This document shows, piece after piece, positions 10,021 to 21,416 of a DNA stretch of 64,000 nucleotides. Position 1 is the first letter of the stretch. Each line of letters starts with the position of its first letter. The notes under the pieces were generated by a model. It saw only the letters and a list, made by a program, of their open reading frames with translations. It was not told where the DNA came from and ran no database searches. The stretch is from the NCBI GenBank assembly GCA_036346375.1, contig CM070511.1, forward strand, positions 14,378,458 through 14,442,457, read 5' to 3'. A program made the translations under genes and the position numbers. This stretch comes from Guadua angustifolia (Eukaryota > Streptophyta > Magnoliopsida > Poales > Poaceae).

Positions 10021-11336
10021 TACTCCAGAGTCGATGATGCCACTAGAGATAATCCTAGAAGTCTTGGTAAGGTTGTCATTCTCTTTGTCTTAGTTGATGA
10101 ATGGTGAACTAACTTACATCTTTCCAGATTTGTCGAACTCGTACATCTCCTCTAGGCTGAGCAGGATGTTCTAGGGCTTTGAACCTGGCGCTTATGGCAT
10201 TGAGGTATATTCACTCGCCAACACTCGATCGGAGGTCAATACTGTATAGCATAATGTAATGCATCGTTCAAGCATCTGTCATTCGCCTTATCCCAGCATC
10301 TCCTTAGGAAATCAAGTTTGACGAGGAAAGCAACCCAATTGAGGGAGTCATCAGTCTGGAGGATGACGAGCTGACCTAAAATGATGATCAGGCATCGGGC
10401 TCTGTCTCCGCCGAAGCTGGCTCTCCTTCGAGTAATCCTGCACCTACCATTGCCCCAAGCGAGAGCGAGGCGGCCTTAGAGCTAGCGGTGGTCGAGTCCC
10501 CTCAAGCGAGGAGGCCGGAGTCTCTAGCGCCCCTTTGGCCAACCAAATGGCCTCAAACCTCATCGTCGAGACCATCCAACCAAGTGATCTTCAATCACTC
10601 GCTTGGATGTTATGAGGTTTCTTCAGATGTAATTCAGCAAATACTACATGAACAGTGGGCTGCCTGGGGGTCAATACGCTGAAATCAGTGTCTCCTCCGT
10701 AGACATCTCCCCGAGCAGAGTCCCCTTTGACCAGAGCGGTCGCGTAGTTAAAGTTGTTTTGTAGTTGTTCAACCATTATAGAGCAGCGCTTATCGATTCC
10801 ACCTTCGATTGTTATTCGCTGACATTAGCTACTGATCTACAGATTCAGTCACCGGCTGTTGACCCTCTAGTGTCATCTCTTGCGTTGATCGAGACTAGAC
10901 TAGTCCTGGCAAAAAACACTACACAGAGGAAAAATGTGCAGGCAAAACTTAAACTAGAGAAGTGAGTCATCTCTTTTTCCCCTTGCGATTGTTCCTCTTC
11001 CTTTTGGAGATGCTAAACAGGAAATCTCCTGCAAGAAAAGTGTGTCCAGCGGTGCCATTGACGACGTCGTCGTAGCTGCCTTGTCATCTCTTGGCACGGT
11101 CGCTGCTGTCGTAGCTCCCTCTTCGGTAGCTCCTACAACAACTATTGTTCCCCCTCCTTCAGCTTCCTAAGCACCTCAGATATTTTGGTCTGTCTTGAAG
11201 CCCTAGTTTTGGGTACGTGACTATGACCAAATCTCTCTTGGCTCTGCCTTGTCCCCTGCTTCAATCTCTAACACCTCTTGGCTTATTCTCATATTGTGCC
11301 GTGGACACCCTGCTTGAAGCAGAAGTTTTCTGCGAG

Positions 11337-11594
11337 TAGGCCGACCAGCAAATGGAGTGGCTCATGACATCCAGTCAACAAGTGCTTAAGATGAGAGATA
11401 CCGAACTAGGAGCCCTTAGAGCCGAGCTAGAGGTGAAGAAACTGAGGACAGTGACAGTGAAGCTGGAGGACGAAAAGGCCGCAATCAACACTTCGTGCCT
11501 CAAAGCCAAGGTCGAACAAGATGAGGCGGAGGTGGGTAGGAATGCAGTCGAGATCGAGAAATTTGCAGTAGATGTGGAACTTGCTACTCTGTAG
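11337..11594 (+). pseudogene. Coiled-coil tail of antisense ORF (element Y)
   Basis: An open stretch of about 80 codons is rich in Glu/Lys/Ala/Leu (LGALRAELEVKKLRTVTVKLEDEKA) with heptad-like spacing. It fits the C-terminal coiled-coil half of the antisense ORF, which element Z also has (57589-57972). Between 10021 and 11337 the frame is broken, with Ser/Ala/Pro-rich fragments only. Confidence 0.5.
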
Positions 11595-12485
11595 TTGGAG
11601 ACCCTTAAATACATGACTTCTCTGCCTGTCTTGTGACTTCCCATGCGCTCGACATGGTGAAGAGCCACTACCTAGGCTTGGACCTCTGTACTGGATGAAG
11701 GATTCGCATGCGAGGCAAGTCTAGCCACCGATTATGTCAAGTCCTTCAAAGACCTTGCTGGGAGGCTTATAGCCCAGTTGGAGCAATCTCTAAATGACGA
11801 TGGTGATGAGGTTAGCTAGACCGTTGTCCTGACCTTATCGATGTAATGTTAATACCGCTGCTAACGCAGTCTTAAGCGATAGTGCCAAATTATTTGCTTA
11901 TCTATTGTGCTTTGCTTGCTATTTTCTTGCCGATGGAATAGTGTAGCACAAATAGATGTAGTTCTGATTTAGCACTCATAGACTCTCAGTAGTAGCTTTC
12001 TTGGTGTTCGTACACCTAGTTGTGTCTGCACACAAGGCTAAAAAATATTCAATAAATAACTGAGCCCCCGAGCTTATACTCGGAGAGACCGCACGTGACG
12101 TAAATGCTATCTAAGTTGAAGTGACACTACATGATTTTTTGCAAGCCGTCATCGACCTTATGACTCAGACTTTGTAGCAAACATGAACTTGCTGGGTGTA
12201 GAACTGACTAGAGGCCCTTGTCTCTCACCGACTACTGAGCTTTAGATGTTTGACAATCTGGTGCTCATATGCGTGTAGGATAGAATCGCTCGTCGTCAAA
12301 TTCAGGTATGGCCACACATTAGTTTGGTTTGCTGACATGCTAAGTATGTGATCGAGTAAATGCATACAAAAAATCGCATGTAAAAGTGACAAATAAACTG
12401 AGATCAAGGAATTGTGCCTACATTGTGTTTTGCTCGATAATGGTATCGACCAAAACAAAACTAAAAAGAGGTATCATGTTACTTG

Positions 12486-12990
12486 TAGCCTCCGACTCCT
12501 TACTCAATGAAACCATTGAGTGGGGGTAGAGTGTAGTAAGCACAATATTGTGATGTTGGCCCCGACTCTGTACCCGATAGCCGGATCGAGATGAAAGTGG
12601 AGCATTAGTATCTCGCACCTGTTTTGACTCTGAACCCCTTATTCGATAGACGTATCAACCCGAGGGTGGAGCTAGGTGAAGACAAAATCGAGCAATGTAG
12701 CCCCCGACCTCTTGGTCGATGATCACCTCAAATTGAAGGGAGGGCATATGCATCAATGTGCTTGATGTAGCTCATGACCCTTTACTCGATTCGAGGAAAA
12801 AGTAGAGCGTAAGCATCAAGAAGCATTAGAAAAGATCAAGGGATATAGCTCCCGTCCCTCTACCCGATGAGCGCATTGGTGTGATGGTAGAGCAAGTGCA
12901 CTGACCAAATACATTATGTAGCCCCCAGCTCTCTACTCGATGAGTGTATCGAGGAGAAAGTAAGGCGTGAGCATCACAGATGTTAGCCTT
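12486..12990. repeat. Degenerate ~70-78 bp tandem repeat
   Basis: About seven units begin with a TAGCCCCCGACTCTCTACTC-like phrase, at 12486, ~12556, ~12625, 12698, 12768, 12846 and 12919. Each continues with a CGATGAGCGTATCGAG-like core and an AGAGCGTGAGCATCA-like tail. Units are 70-78 bp and diverged. The array sits between the antisense ORF and the integrase end of element Y. Confidence 0.65.
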
Positions 12991-13228
12991 CGATGATACG
13001 CTTAGGCATGTGAGCCCTCGAGTGAGCTAGTGAGGCTCAACCTTCTTTTTTATGTGTGACCGAATGCTGTTGTAACCTTCACACCCTTTTGGCTTCTGCG
13101 CGGCTCATCATGACTTAGAGTCTCTTTGGTTCCTGCATTTATGTGGAAGCGCAAAGGACGCCTCATGGATTAGAACTGACACGAATTTGGGTAGTTTGCG
13201 ATTATGGCACGAGCTGTTCCCTGAGCTT

Positions 13229-13870
13229 TAAATAGACATGACTCGTTGTCACCTGCCACGACCTGTCTTCTGTCTTGTTCCTTGCTCGCAACACTTTTGC
13301 CTCTTTACTTCATCCATGGCCTCCACTCCACCATTGTCCCCATCTGTGAAGATCATCGTAAACTCTCCTCCCACAACACCAGTGGCCATTGTCTCCCCTC
13401 GTCGGATCATCATCTCCTCCGATGGGGAAGACGAGATCGACTAGGAGGATATCGAGAGGGAGGTTTGGCTGGAGGACAAAGACAAAGTCACTAGCAAGCT
13501 GCGCATCATCATTGAAAAGGACGATGTTACTCCTGCTCCCTTTGCGAAAGCAGATGCCACTGCCATCACATGAGGAGAGGGAGGTGGATCCACTAACACA
13601 GCAGAGGGATGTGGAGCTTAAAACAGCTTTGCTGGTCCGGCACCTGCTCGCCTTCCAAGCCCTCATGTTGCCCAGAGGCTTTTGGCGATGGAGAGGTCGC
13701 CTTCTCCATCGACAAGCGACTAGGTCTTCACCGCTTCTTCCGGCCCATACAGAGGGCGTAGGCCCATCCTAGGGACCATTCTTTTTCAGTCCGCATGGAT
13801 GCAGGAGAGGGGCGAGACACCTCCGAGGACAAGTAGTTATAATGTAATAAAATGATTTTTGTTAGTGAAA
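13229..13870 (+). other. Weak second antisense reading region (element Y)
   Basis: A TATA-like TTTAAATA (13227-13234) precedes an ATG at 13316 that opens a 43-residue peptide with IVSPRRIIISSDGEDEID and a stop. Reading resumes after the stop with acidic EDIEREVWLEDKDKV sequence. It could be a remnant of a second antisense gene or chance. No family recognised. Confidence 0.25.
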
Positions 13871-13929
13871 TAATAAATTTTACTTTCCTGATCTTTTGTT
13901 GTCCGATGGCTCAAATGCACTGTCTTTTC

Positions 13930-15070
13930 TATTTTACCTATGAAATCTTCTTAGTTGATCGATGTTCCATGATTTCTCCAGTATCGCTCCTTCTGATGTA
14001 GATAACCGCACCGATCTCGCCCGAGTTGCTTCGACCACTACGTAGGGACCTTTCCACTTAGGTGAGAGCTTCTTATGATTATCTTGCTTCTACACTTTTC
14101 TTAGTACCAAGTCCATAGCATTGAGCGCTCTTTTTTGGATTCTTAGGACATGATATCTACGCAAGGCTTGCTGACACTTGGCTGCTTGATCTCTGTATTC
14201 TTTGAGTATATTTACTTCATCAGTTCGCATCTGCTCTTGTTCCTTTCCTCAGTAGTTGTCCACTCGAGGTGATCTTAATGTTAATTCGGTCGGAAGCATC
14301 GCTTCTGCTCCGCATACCAAGAAAAATGGTGTTTTACTAGTGGTTCGACTAGTCGATGTACAAATGGCACATAGCACCGAGGGGAGCTCTTTTATCCACT
14401 GGGTCGAATAAGTCTTCAGCCTATCGAATATGCGGGTCTTGATTCCCTATAGGATTATGCTGTTGGCGTGTTCGACCTAACCGTTACTCTAAGGATGAGC
14501 TACAGAGGCGAATCAAAGTTTGATGACCAATTCTTCGCAAAAGATTGTAAAAGCATTGCTCTTGAACTGGCTACCATTATCTGTGATTACTCAATTTGGG
14601 ATGCCAAATCGAGTAACAATGCTCCTCATAAATTTCTGGCCACTTCTGAGGTGATGCTTCTGGCGAGTTCGGCTTCGATCCACTTAGTGAACGTGTCGAT
14701 TGCCATGAACAAGAACTTGTAACCTCCTTGGGCTCTTGGGAAAGGTCCCAAGATGGCCAAGCCCTAGACGGAGAAAGGCCAAGACAAAGGAAAAGTTTGC
14801 AGGGCCTAGGCTGGTCGGATGGTTTGCTTGCCGTAAAATTGGCAGCTTATGTACTTTTTCACCAGCTCACAAGCATCCTGGAGGGCAGTCAACCAGTACA
14901 AACCCTGCTGAAAAACTTTTCCAACTAGAGTGCGATAGGACTCATGGTTGCCGCAGATGCCTCCATTGATATCGGCAATATTTTCTTGCCCTCTTCCTGA
15001 CCAATGTGTATAGCTTGGACTTACGTGCAATTTTCTCAGCTGAGGCATCATCGTTAGGGATCTTTCGACC
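13930..15070 (-). pseudogene. Integrase of element Y
   Basis: Minus-strand reading with several stops shows the integrase core near 14645-14735 (GGYKFLFMAIDTFTKWIEAE, the 'DxFTKWxEA' signature of Ty3/gypsy integrases). Before it comes a degraded HHCC zinc region near 14800-15000. The C terminus near 13950-14110 has SPKWKGPYVVVEATRA and SWNIDQLRRF. Integrase would insert the cDNA. Frameshifts and stops make this copy dead. Confidence 0.7.
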
Positions 15071-15082
15071 TTAAAGATAGAC

Positions 15083-15640
15083 CTACAATGGAGTCAACCA
15101 AGTCGGCTCGCATTTGAGTAGTGCAACTTTTGTGTCTGTGGGTTCTTCCTCGCTGACTCGATCAGGCTGCTGGTCAAGTTGGGTAGCATCTGTCTCTTGA
15201 ATAAGGGAGATGGATGTTTTAAGGAGTTTCTGAACAAAGACTCTTGCAGGCACAAGTGAATAGGATGAAGCAAGCCTGGCAAGTTTGTCAATGGTGGAGT
15301 TATCACTTCGCCTGATATGTCTTACCTCGAGCCCTTCGAACTTGTGCTCCAGCTTGCGAACCTCGTTCAGGTATGTTGCCAGATTGTCATCCGAGCACTG
15401 GTAATCTTTCTGCACTTAGTTTACAACTAGCAATGAGTCGTCTTTCATGAGTAATCACCTGATCCCAAGTGCCACAGATATTCAGATCCCATAGACCAGT
15501 CCTTCATATTCTATGACATTATTTGAATCTTGAAAATTGAGTTGGATGACATACTTGTGTTCCTCACCTGTCGGAGACTTGAGCATGATGCCATACCTTG
15601 AACGCTGAAGTGTGAGCGATCCATCAAAGAACATAGTCTA
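15083..15640 (-). pseudogene. RNase H of element Y
   Basis: The region starts with TMFFDGSLT (the catalytic DG) around 15640-15610, then DSNNVIEYEGL near 15500, and ends in an open 110-codon frame (15415-15083) with EVRHIRRSDNSTIDKLARLA, the usual C-terminal RNase H pattern with conserved D. A stop near 15420 separates the two. It would degrade RNA in the RNA:DNA hybrid during reverse transcription. Confidence 0.7.
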
Positions 15641-16624
15641 GTGGTCCTCGACATGTGTCCATTCTATGAAGAAGTCTGTTAAGACTCCTGATCTGATACT
15701 GGTCCACGGGGCAAAATTGACCTTGAACTTATTGAGTTTGACCGCCCACTGTGCAATTTGCCTTGTCGCCTCTCAGTTGTGCATTACCTTCTTGAGCGGA
15801 TACGTCGTCATGACCATAATCTTGTGCACCTGGAAGTAATTCCATAGCTTCTGGGAAGTCACTAGGATGGCATACAATATCTTCTGTATTTGAGGGTATC
15901 GTAGTTTGGCGTCGCGCAAAACCTCGCTTACGTAGTATACCTGTTTCTAGACTTTGGCCTTTTTCTCAGGGCAATCCCGTTTGACCACCAGGACTATGCT
16001 TACTACTTGGGAGGTAGTTGTAACGTACAAAAAGAGCTCCTCTTTTTTGTTAGAAAAAAATAGAATTGATGGAAACGATAAATACCTTTTCAAGTCTTGA
16101 AAAGCTTTTTCTGCATCCTCGGTTCACTCGAAATTGTCCTGCTTCTTGAGTAGCTTGTAGAAGGGTAGCTCTCGCTCGCCCATCCAAGAGATGAATCGAC
16201 TAAGGGCTGTGGTGCAGCCTGCGAGCTTTTGCACTTCTCTCAGAGTCCACGTGGGACGCATCTGGTCAATAGCCTCAATTTTCTGCGGGTTGGCCTCGAT
16301 GCCTCAAATAAACACTAGGAAGCCGAGAAGTTTGTCAAACGAGATGCTAAATGTGTACTTCTCATGGTTAAGCATTATTTGATACTTCCAGAGGTTGTCG
16401 AATGTCTTCTCGAGGTCACCGATTAAGGTGTTTCTGGTTTTTGATTCTACCACTATGTCATCGACGTATGCTTTTACATTGCGCTTGATTTGGAACTTCA
16501 AGCAATTTTGAATACAGCGTTGATATGTGGCACTAGCACACTTCAAACCAAATGGCATTTTAATATAACAGAATACACCGAAAGGCATAGTAAAAGCTAT
16601 TTTCTCCTCATCTTCTGCGGACAT
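15641..16624 (-). pseudogene. Reverse transcriptase of element Y
   Basis: The open part (16624-16304) has FGVFCYIKMPFGLKCASATY and an intact AYVDDIVVESK catalytic motif. Downstream, in changing frames, follow the thumb/connection signatures KIEAIDQMRPTW, LAGCTTALSRFISW and a LFLYVTTTSQ block, continuing into RNase H. The N-terminal RT (fingers) and the protease are missing: gag ends at 16663 only 39 bp away, so an internal deletion removed PR and early RT. Confidence 0.75.
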
Positions 16625-16662
16625 GCTAATTTAGTGATACACCAAATAGGGATCTAGAAAAC

Positions 16663-17395
16663 TTAGAAGTTCACAACCGCGGTAGAGTCCCTCCCCGTAT
16701 GATGGACTGGGCAGTACTTGTTCCCTTCACGGCTTCGGCTTTTGTTGTCATCGAGGTTGTGTGCCTTGCCCCTTTCGACCGCGGCTATAGTGGAGTCACT
16801 TTTGTGTTTCTCCCCGTGGTTCTTGTTCTTCTTCGCCCCTTGCTTGGACAACTTAGGCTTATCACTGCCATGCTTGGGGTCATCAAGATGATCTCGGGTC
16901 TCGGCGCGTATGGTATATTTATCCACCAACTAGAAGAGCTCCTTGGTGGTTCTGATCTTTTGAGTTGCGAGCTTTCCCTTCAGCTCTTTGTCCTTGACAC
17001 TGTTCTCGAAGGCCACTATGACTGCTTCATCTGAGATGTCAGGGATCAAGTTACGCTTATCACTGAAGCATTGGATAAAGCCGCACAATGACTATCCTGG
17101 TTTCTACACCACCCAATGCAAGTCGCTGCGTGTTCCAGGGTGTTCATATGTACCCTAAAAATTGGCGATGAACTAGGCCCGCAACTCTGCCCATGATGAT
17201 ATCAATTGAGGTGGGAGGTTGAGTAACCAAGATCTCAGCGCATCATCTAGGGTGGTGAGCAGATAGTTGGCCATCACCTTGTCATTTCCTCTAGCGTAGG
17301 GAGCCATTGCAGTGTGCCAGAAGGCCATTAAATGGGCGTGGCTCCCTGAAGCTATGATGACCTATCCCTCCGACTGAGCTAGCTTCACCAACTCC
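16663..17395 (-). pseudogene. Gag of element Y, truncated
   Basis: Minus-strand reading with stops shows the Retrotrans_gag core (NDKVMANYLLTTLDDALRSW, LPPQLISSWAELRA). A basic C-terminal tail includes KYCPVHHTGR, the first half of a CX2H-type knuckle as in element H. The N terminus is cut at 17395, where an unrelated LTR begins. Confidence 0.65.
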
Positions 17396-17949
17396 TGTCC
17401 ATCTACACCGCCCCAGGCAGGACAGGGTGACGCGTGTACCAGGCGTTCGTCACGTAGTGTCCGAACCCCTCCTCTCGAGCGGTCCGAAGATAGGTGGCGT
17501 CAAGATATGGCGTAGACAAAGAGGCTTCGAGGGACAATAGCGAAAGGACTAGACACAGTCAATATAATTGATGTAAAACTACTCCCTCTGCCTGCCCTAG
17601 CTAGTCCCGGGAGTATATAAGGGCGCTAGTGTGCATGAGGCAAGGAGGTCGGTCGAAACTCAAAGGATTGAATCACTAAGGTTAGTCGGAACTCACAACG
17701 AAGAGAAAGCAGAATACAAGAGCAACACGTGCTTAGGCAGGACGTAGGGCTGTACCCACATTGGGGGCCCGAACCTGGGTAAATCTTGTGTGTTCCTTGT
17801 GTACTCCCGTGTGTTCTTGAGTCTCCTATCCTGCTCATCACGCGAAGAGAGTAGAGAAGAGAGCAGAGAGTGGCGCTATTGCAAAGACCCCCGTACCGAA
17901 ACTCGGTTATACACTTGAACCAATACTGTCCGGCACAAACACGCTGACA
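17396..17949 (+). repeat. Isolated plus-oriented gypsy LTR (solo-LTR-like)
   Basis: It starts TGTCCATCTACACC and ends CACGCTGACA, so it has TGTC...GACA ends. A plus-strand TATA box GAGTATATAAGG (17611-17622) and a GGGGGCCCGAACCTGGG block near 17763 match the R/U5 of element H's LTR in the opposite orientation. No PBS follows at 17950 and no element body precedes it. Five-base flanks (ACTCC left, ACAGG right) do not match, so recombination rather than a simple solo LTR is likely. Confidence 0.65.
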
Positions 17950-18339
17950 ACAGGGTTGGCAAGCCACTCGGGGTGAGAGACTTTCCTAATGATCCCCGAG
18001 CACAGCAGCTTCTCTACCTCCTCACGAATGGCATCTTGTCGCTCTGGTGCCTGCCTCCGGACCTTTTGCCAAAACGGGCGCACTCCTGGGAGCGTTGCCA
18101 ATCAGTGCTCGACCACCTCCCTGGGGACCATAGTCATGTTAGACAGTTGCCATGCAAACACGTCGGAGTTAGACCGAAAGAAGGAAACGAGCGCGCTTTC
18201 CTATTTGGTGCCAAGGTTGGCACCCACCTTGACAGTCTTCTCGGGCTTGCCCTCGCTCAGGGAGACCACCTTAACCTCACCGGATGAACTGGGCAAGGCA
18301 CAGGTCTTCGCCGGAGGGTCTCCCGAGTAGGCAGCATCG
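17950..18339 (-). pseudogene. Left fragment of element H pol (protease-RT junction and RT start)
   Basis: Minus-strand reading shows SNSDVFAWQLSNM, then PGVRPFWQKVRRQAPERQ and CSGIIRKVSHPEWLANPVV, the classic start of a Ty3/gypsy RT. It stops abruptly at the LTR at 17949. Its upstream part lies beyond 38974: the two halves are separated by the tandem array with its GCTTG target duplication. The rest of RT, RNase H, integrase and the 3' LTR of H are absent from the window. Confidence 0.7.
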
Positions 18340-18344
18340 GCTTG
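18340..18344. repeat. Target-site duplication GCTTG (left)
   Basis: GCTTG lies directly outside the left LTR (18345) and is repeated at 38970-38974 outside the right LTR. Confidence 0.85.
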
Positions 18345-21300
18345 TGTCGGGACCCGAATTTGCAAATCCGGACCCTCTGTGTATTCAGCACTAGTCCAGG
18401 ATCACGCTAGTGCACACAGTCTCAACATTGGTACATATCACAGTCATAACCAATGAAATAATAAGTACTTTGATTAAATACTCAAACTAGTTGATCAACC
18501 TTATGGTCAAGTTACAAAGATACATTTGCAGGCTTAAGACTTATTAAAATATTCAAATGCAATGAAATAAAATAAACTCGTGGCGCCAACCAATTTGCCA
18601 CAGTAATGGACCGGGCTTGCTCCTTAGTTTGTCGGCTCCTCCCGATACTCCTCCTCCCGAAAGGGGTTTGCTTCTTCTTCAACTGGTTGTGTTGTTGTGG
18701 GTGAGTACTTTGAGCACTCAAAGAAGTCATGCATGTAATGCAATTCTAATATTCTACATGCATGGCTTAGTACAAAGGATAGGCTATGGTTCATGAGCAA
18801 GACAAACATTTAAGAATAACAAGAATAATTTGCAAAGCAAAGAAAACAAGAATAAGAATAGTAGCTTTCACAAACATTTTAATCACAATCATATTTCCAT
18901 CCTATGTCAAGTTCCTCATTACCAACCCAAGCATTTTTCTATAAAAATTCATTTTCATAAAAATCTAACCCTTGAGTAATCACCGAAGCGATGCTCATTA
19001 CCGTGAGCACGGCTATTCAATAGGTTGTACACTCGCAGAGGTTATACACTTTACCCACAAGATACAACAAATACCACCAAGGCAAATAACCGTGAACGAA
19101 GCTTTTCCAAAGTTCCATCTAAACCCAAGACGCTCGCTAAGGTTTCAACACCGAGGGACTGGTTACCACACCTAGGGTCCCCTCTTGCGCCATGTGAGTT
19201 CTCATTCCGCTTCTCCTGCCTCACACCACCACGACAAGACCAAAGAATAGATTTCCCGCTTTACTCGCTAAGTCCGTCCCATTACGGAGCTTGTGGTCAG
19301 ATGAGAGACTCAGTTCAAATGCTCGCAAGGTTAAGTCCTTAGTTGACCGAGGCAAGACTAACCAAGTGTGATCTCAATTATCCAAAACCAATAAAACCAA
19401 ATCGACCGCCCAGCTTGCCACTCTTGGCCCACCAGAAACAATCTTGCCATTTGCCCTAGTCTAAATCATTTTCCCACCCCAGTTCTTTACCATTGCACCA
19501 CGTGCCATCATCAACTCAATAACACATGTCTCATTCACAAAGCATGTTCAATATCTCATTAAGTCAAGATTCACTTTGGTATTCCAAAATCATGAACGTC
19601 CACGTGGCGGGGCTAAGCATACTACTTGGTCTACTCAACCCATGTTGGCAAATTATAAAAGTCCAACTATTAATCCATATCCTAGGGTGACAAAAGATTC
19701 ATGGCCTACAATTATATATGACAAGGTGGCATACAGCAACTTAGGCATTTAACTAATCCCAAAACTTATTCAAAATCATTTCTATCAAATTAGCATGCAA
19801 TAGTTTAAATCAAAATAATTTGCTCTAGTAGGTTCAACATGATCAAACACAACTTGCCTTCAAAAGTAATGATTCGGCTCCGAGCTTGCTCTCGGTCGAA
19901 CCTCTCCTCGAAACCTTCGGCACTTCAACGCCTACGCATAGCGTAAACACAAACAATAAAATAAATAAACAGTGGGAAAACAGTGCTCAAAAATTCAATT
20001 AAAATTCATAAACAGAAAGATCACAATTTTACAAATTTATAGAAATTGGAATCACTCAAATCGGAGTTAAAACGCAAAAGTTATAAGCATTTGAAGTTTC
20101 AAAATATATTTAAAATCAATATACCGAATTAAATAAATATTTTCTTTTTCGAAAATCAATTATTGCGCCATCGTGACACGTGTCGCCACTAGAGAGTGAC
20201 ACGTGGCCTCGCCGACGCCACCGACCGGCTCCGTGATGACGCTATCGTGACGCCGGCCGCGACTCGGCTATCTCTCTGACAAGTGGGTCCCACCGTGACG
20301 TCAGCATGACGTCAGCGGTGACGTCACACGCACGGTGCGTGTGGCTGACGGGTGGGCCCGTCTTTGTCGGCGTCTCATCGCCACAAGGCTCGTCACGATC
20401 GACATGCGGCTCGCCTTGTCAGCGACTCATGCGCACAGTGAACGTGCGGTGAGACTGACATGTGGGTCCGCCTTGTCAGCGTCACGTGCACAGTGATCGG
20501 TGCCGTGGCACGACGGTGGCCCTCGGATTTGCATCTAACGGTGGAGATTAGAAGATGGGCTTTACTTTGCTTTGGGGGCGACGGGCGATCTGAATCGCCG
20601 ATTGAGATCGGACGGCCGACGGCTTTCGAAGCGACGGCGATGAAAGCGGCATGGCCGCTTGACCGAGACGAAGACGACGACGCGGCGGCGTGGCGCTTCC
20701 GTGGTCCTCCGGCGACGTCTTGGCGGTAACGCTCGGTCGGGCGCGACGAGATGAGTCCGATGGTGGCGCGGCGACGGCGGAGAATCACCGGCGATTTAAC
20801 CGACGCGAAGAAGTGCGCGACGGCCGGACTTCGGCGAGGTCGTAAGGCGAGGCGGCGGCGTCTCGAGCAGCGTCGGTGTACGGCTGGTGCGGCGCAAACC
20901 GAGGAACACGGAGGGTGGCGGCGATTAAATAGGGGCTCTTGGCGTCCGTCTTGCTATGAAATTCGCGAGGAGTCCGTGGCGGCGCATGAGTCCGGCGAGA
21001 ATAGGGTTGGGTGGCGTGGCGCATCGTGAGCCGCTTGATGAAGATCGAACGCCACGGCGCTTAGGGTTTTCCAAACGGGCCGCACAATTACTCGGTCCAA
21101 CACTATTCATCCGGATTTTTAATTTTTTTCGATTAAAAATATTTCCTAAAATAAAATAATTTGTTTGGGGCATTAAAAATATCGGAAAAATTCTGGAAAT
21201 ATTCTCATAAATATTTTAAGACATTTGTGACTCAAATAAAATATTTTCAGCAAAACTTTATCTTAACTTTTCCATTATTTAATTAATTTGCTAAATGGTT

Positions 21301-21401
21301 TAATTCAAAATAAATTCAAATAATTCCAAATAAATCCAAATAAATTCCAGAAATTCAAAATACCACTAAAATGCAAGAAAAGCAAAAATTGGGATGTTAC
21401 A
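18345..21401 (-). repeat. LTR1 (3' LTR of the array)
   Basis: 3057 bp, TG...CA ends. It is flanked on the left by the target duplication and on the right by the polypurine tract. It differs from LTR2/3 at the very edge (TGTCGGGACC versus TGTCGGTACC). A TATA-like TATTTAAT on the minus strand lies at 20924-20932. Three perfect TGACGTCA octamers lie at 20296-20326. Confidence 0.9.
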
Positions 21402-21416
21402 AACCTCCCCCCTTAA
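21402..21416 (-). other. Polypurine tract (copy 1)
   Basis: The minus strand reads TTAAGGGGGGAGGTT directly before the TGTAACATCCC start of the LTR, the expected plus-strand primer site. Confidence 0.8.

Larger units (their letters stand above)
8052..17395 (-). mobile_element. Old Tat-like Ty3/gypsy retrotransposon Y, truncated
   Basis: From right to left on the minus strand: gag (17395-16663), RT with AYVDDIVVESK, RNase H, integrase ending in a GPYVVVEATRA-type C terminus, then an opposite-strand ORF (plus strand) and an LTR. Antisense ORFs between pol and the 3' LTR are a known trait of the Tat lineage. The 5' LTR, PBS and N-terminal gag are missing; the right side stops at an unrelated LTR at 17396. 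Many stops and frameshifts indicate an old copy. Confidence 0.75.

Noticed and set aside
20393..21030. 131-, 92- and 89-codon ORFs in the GC-rich part of LTR1
   Set aside because: The same region in LTR2 and LTR3 opens different frames; it is LTR sequence, not a conserved protein.
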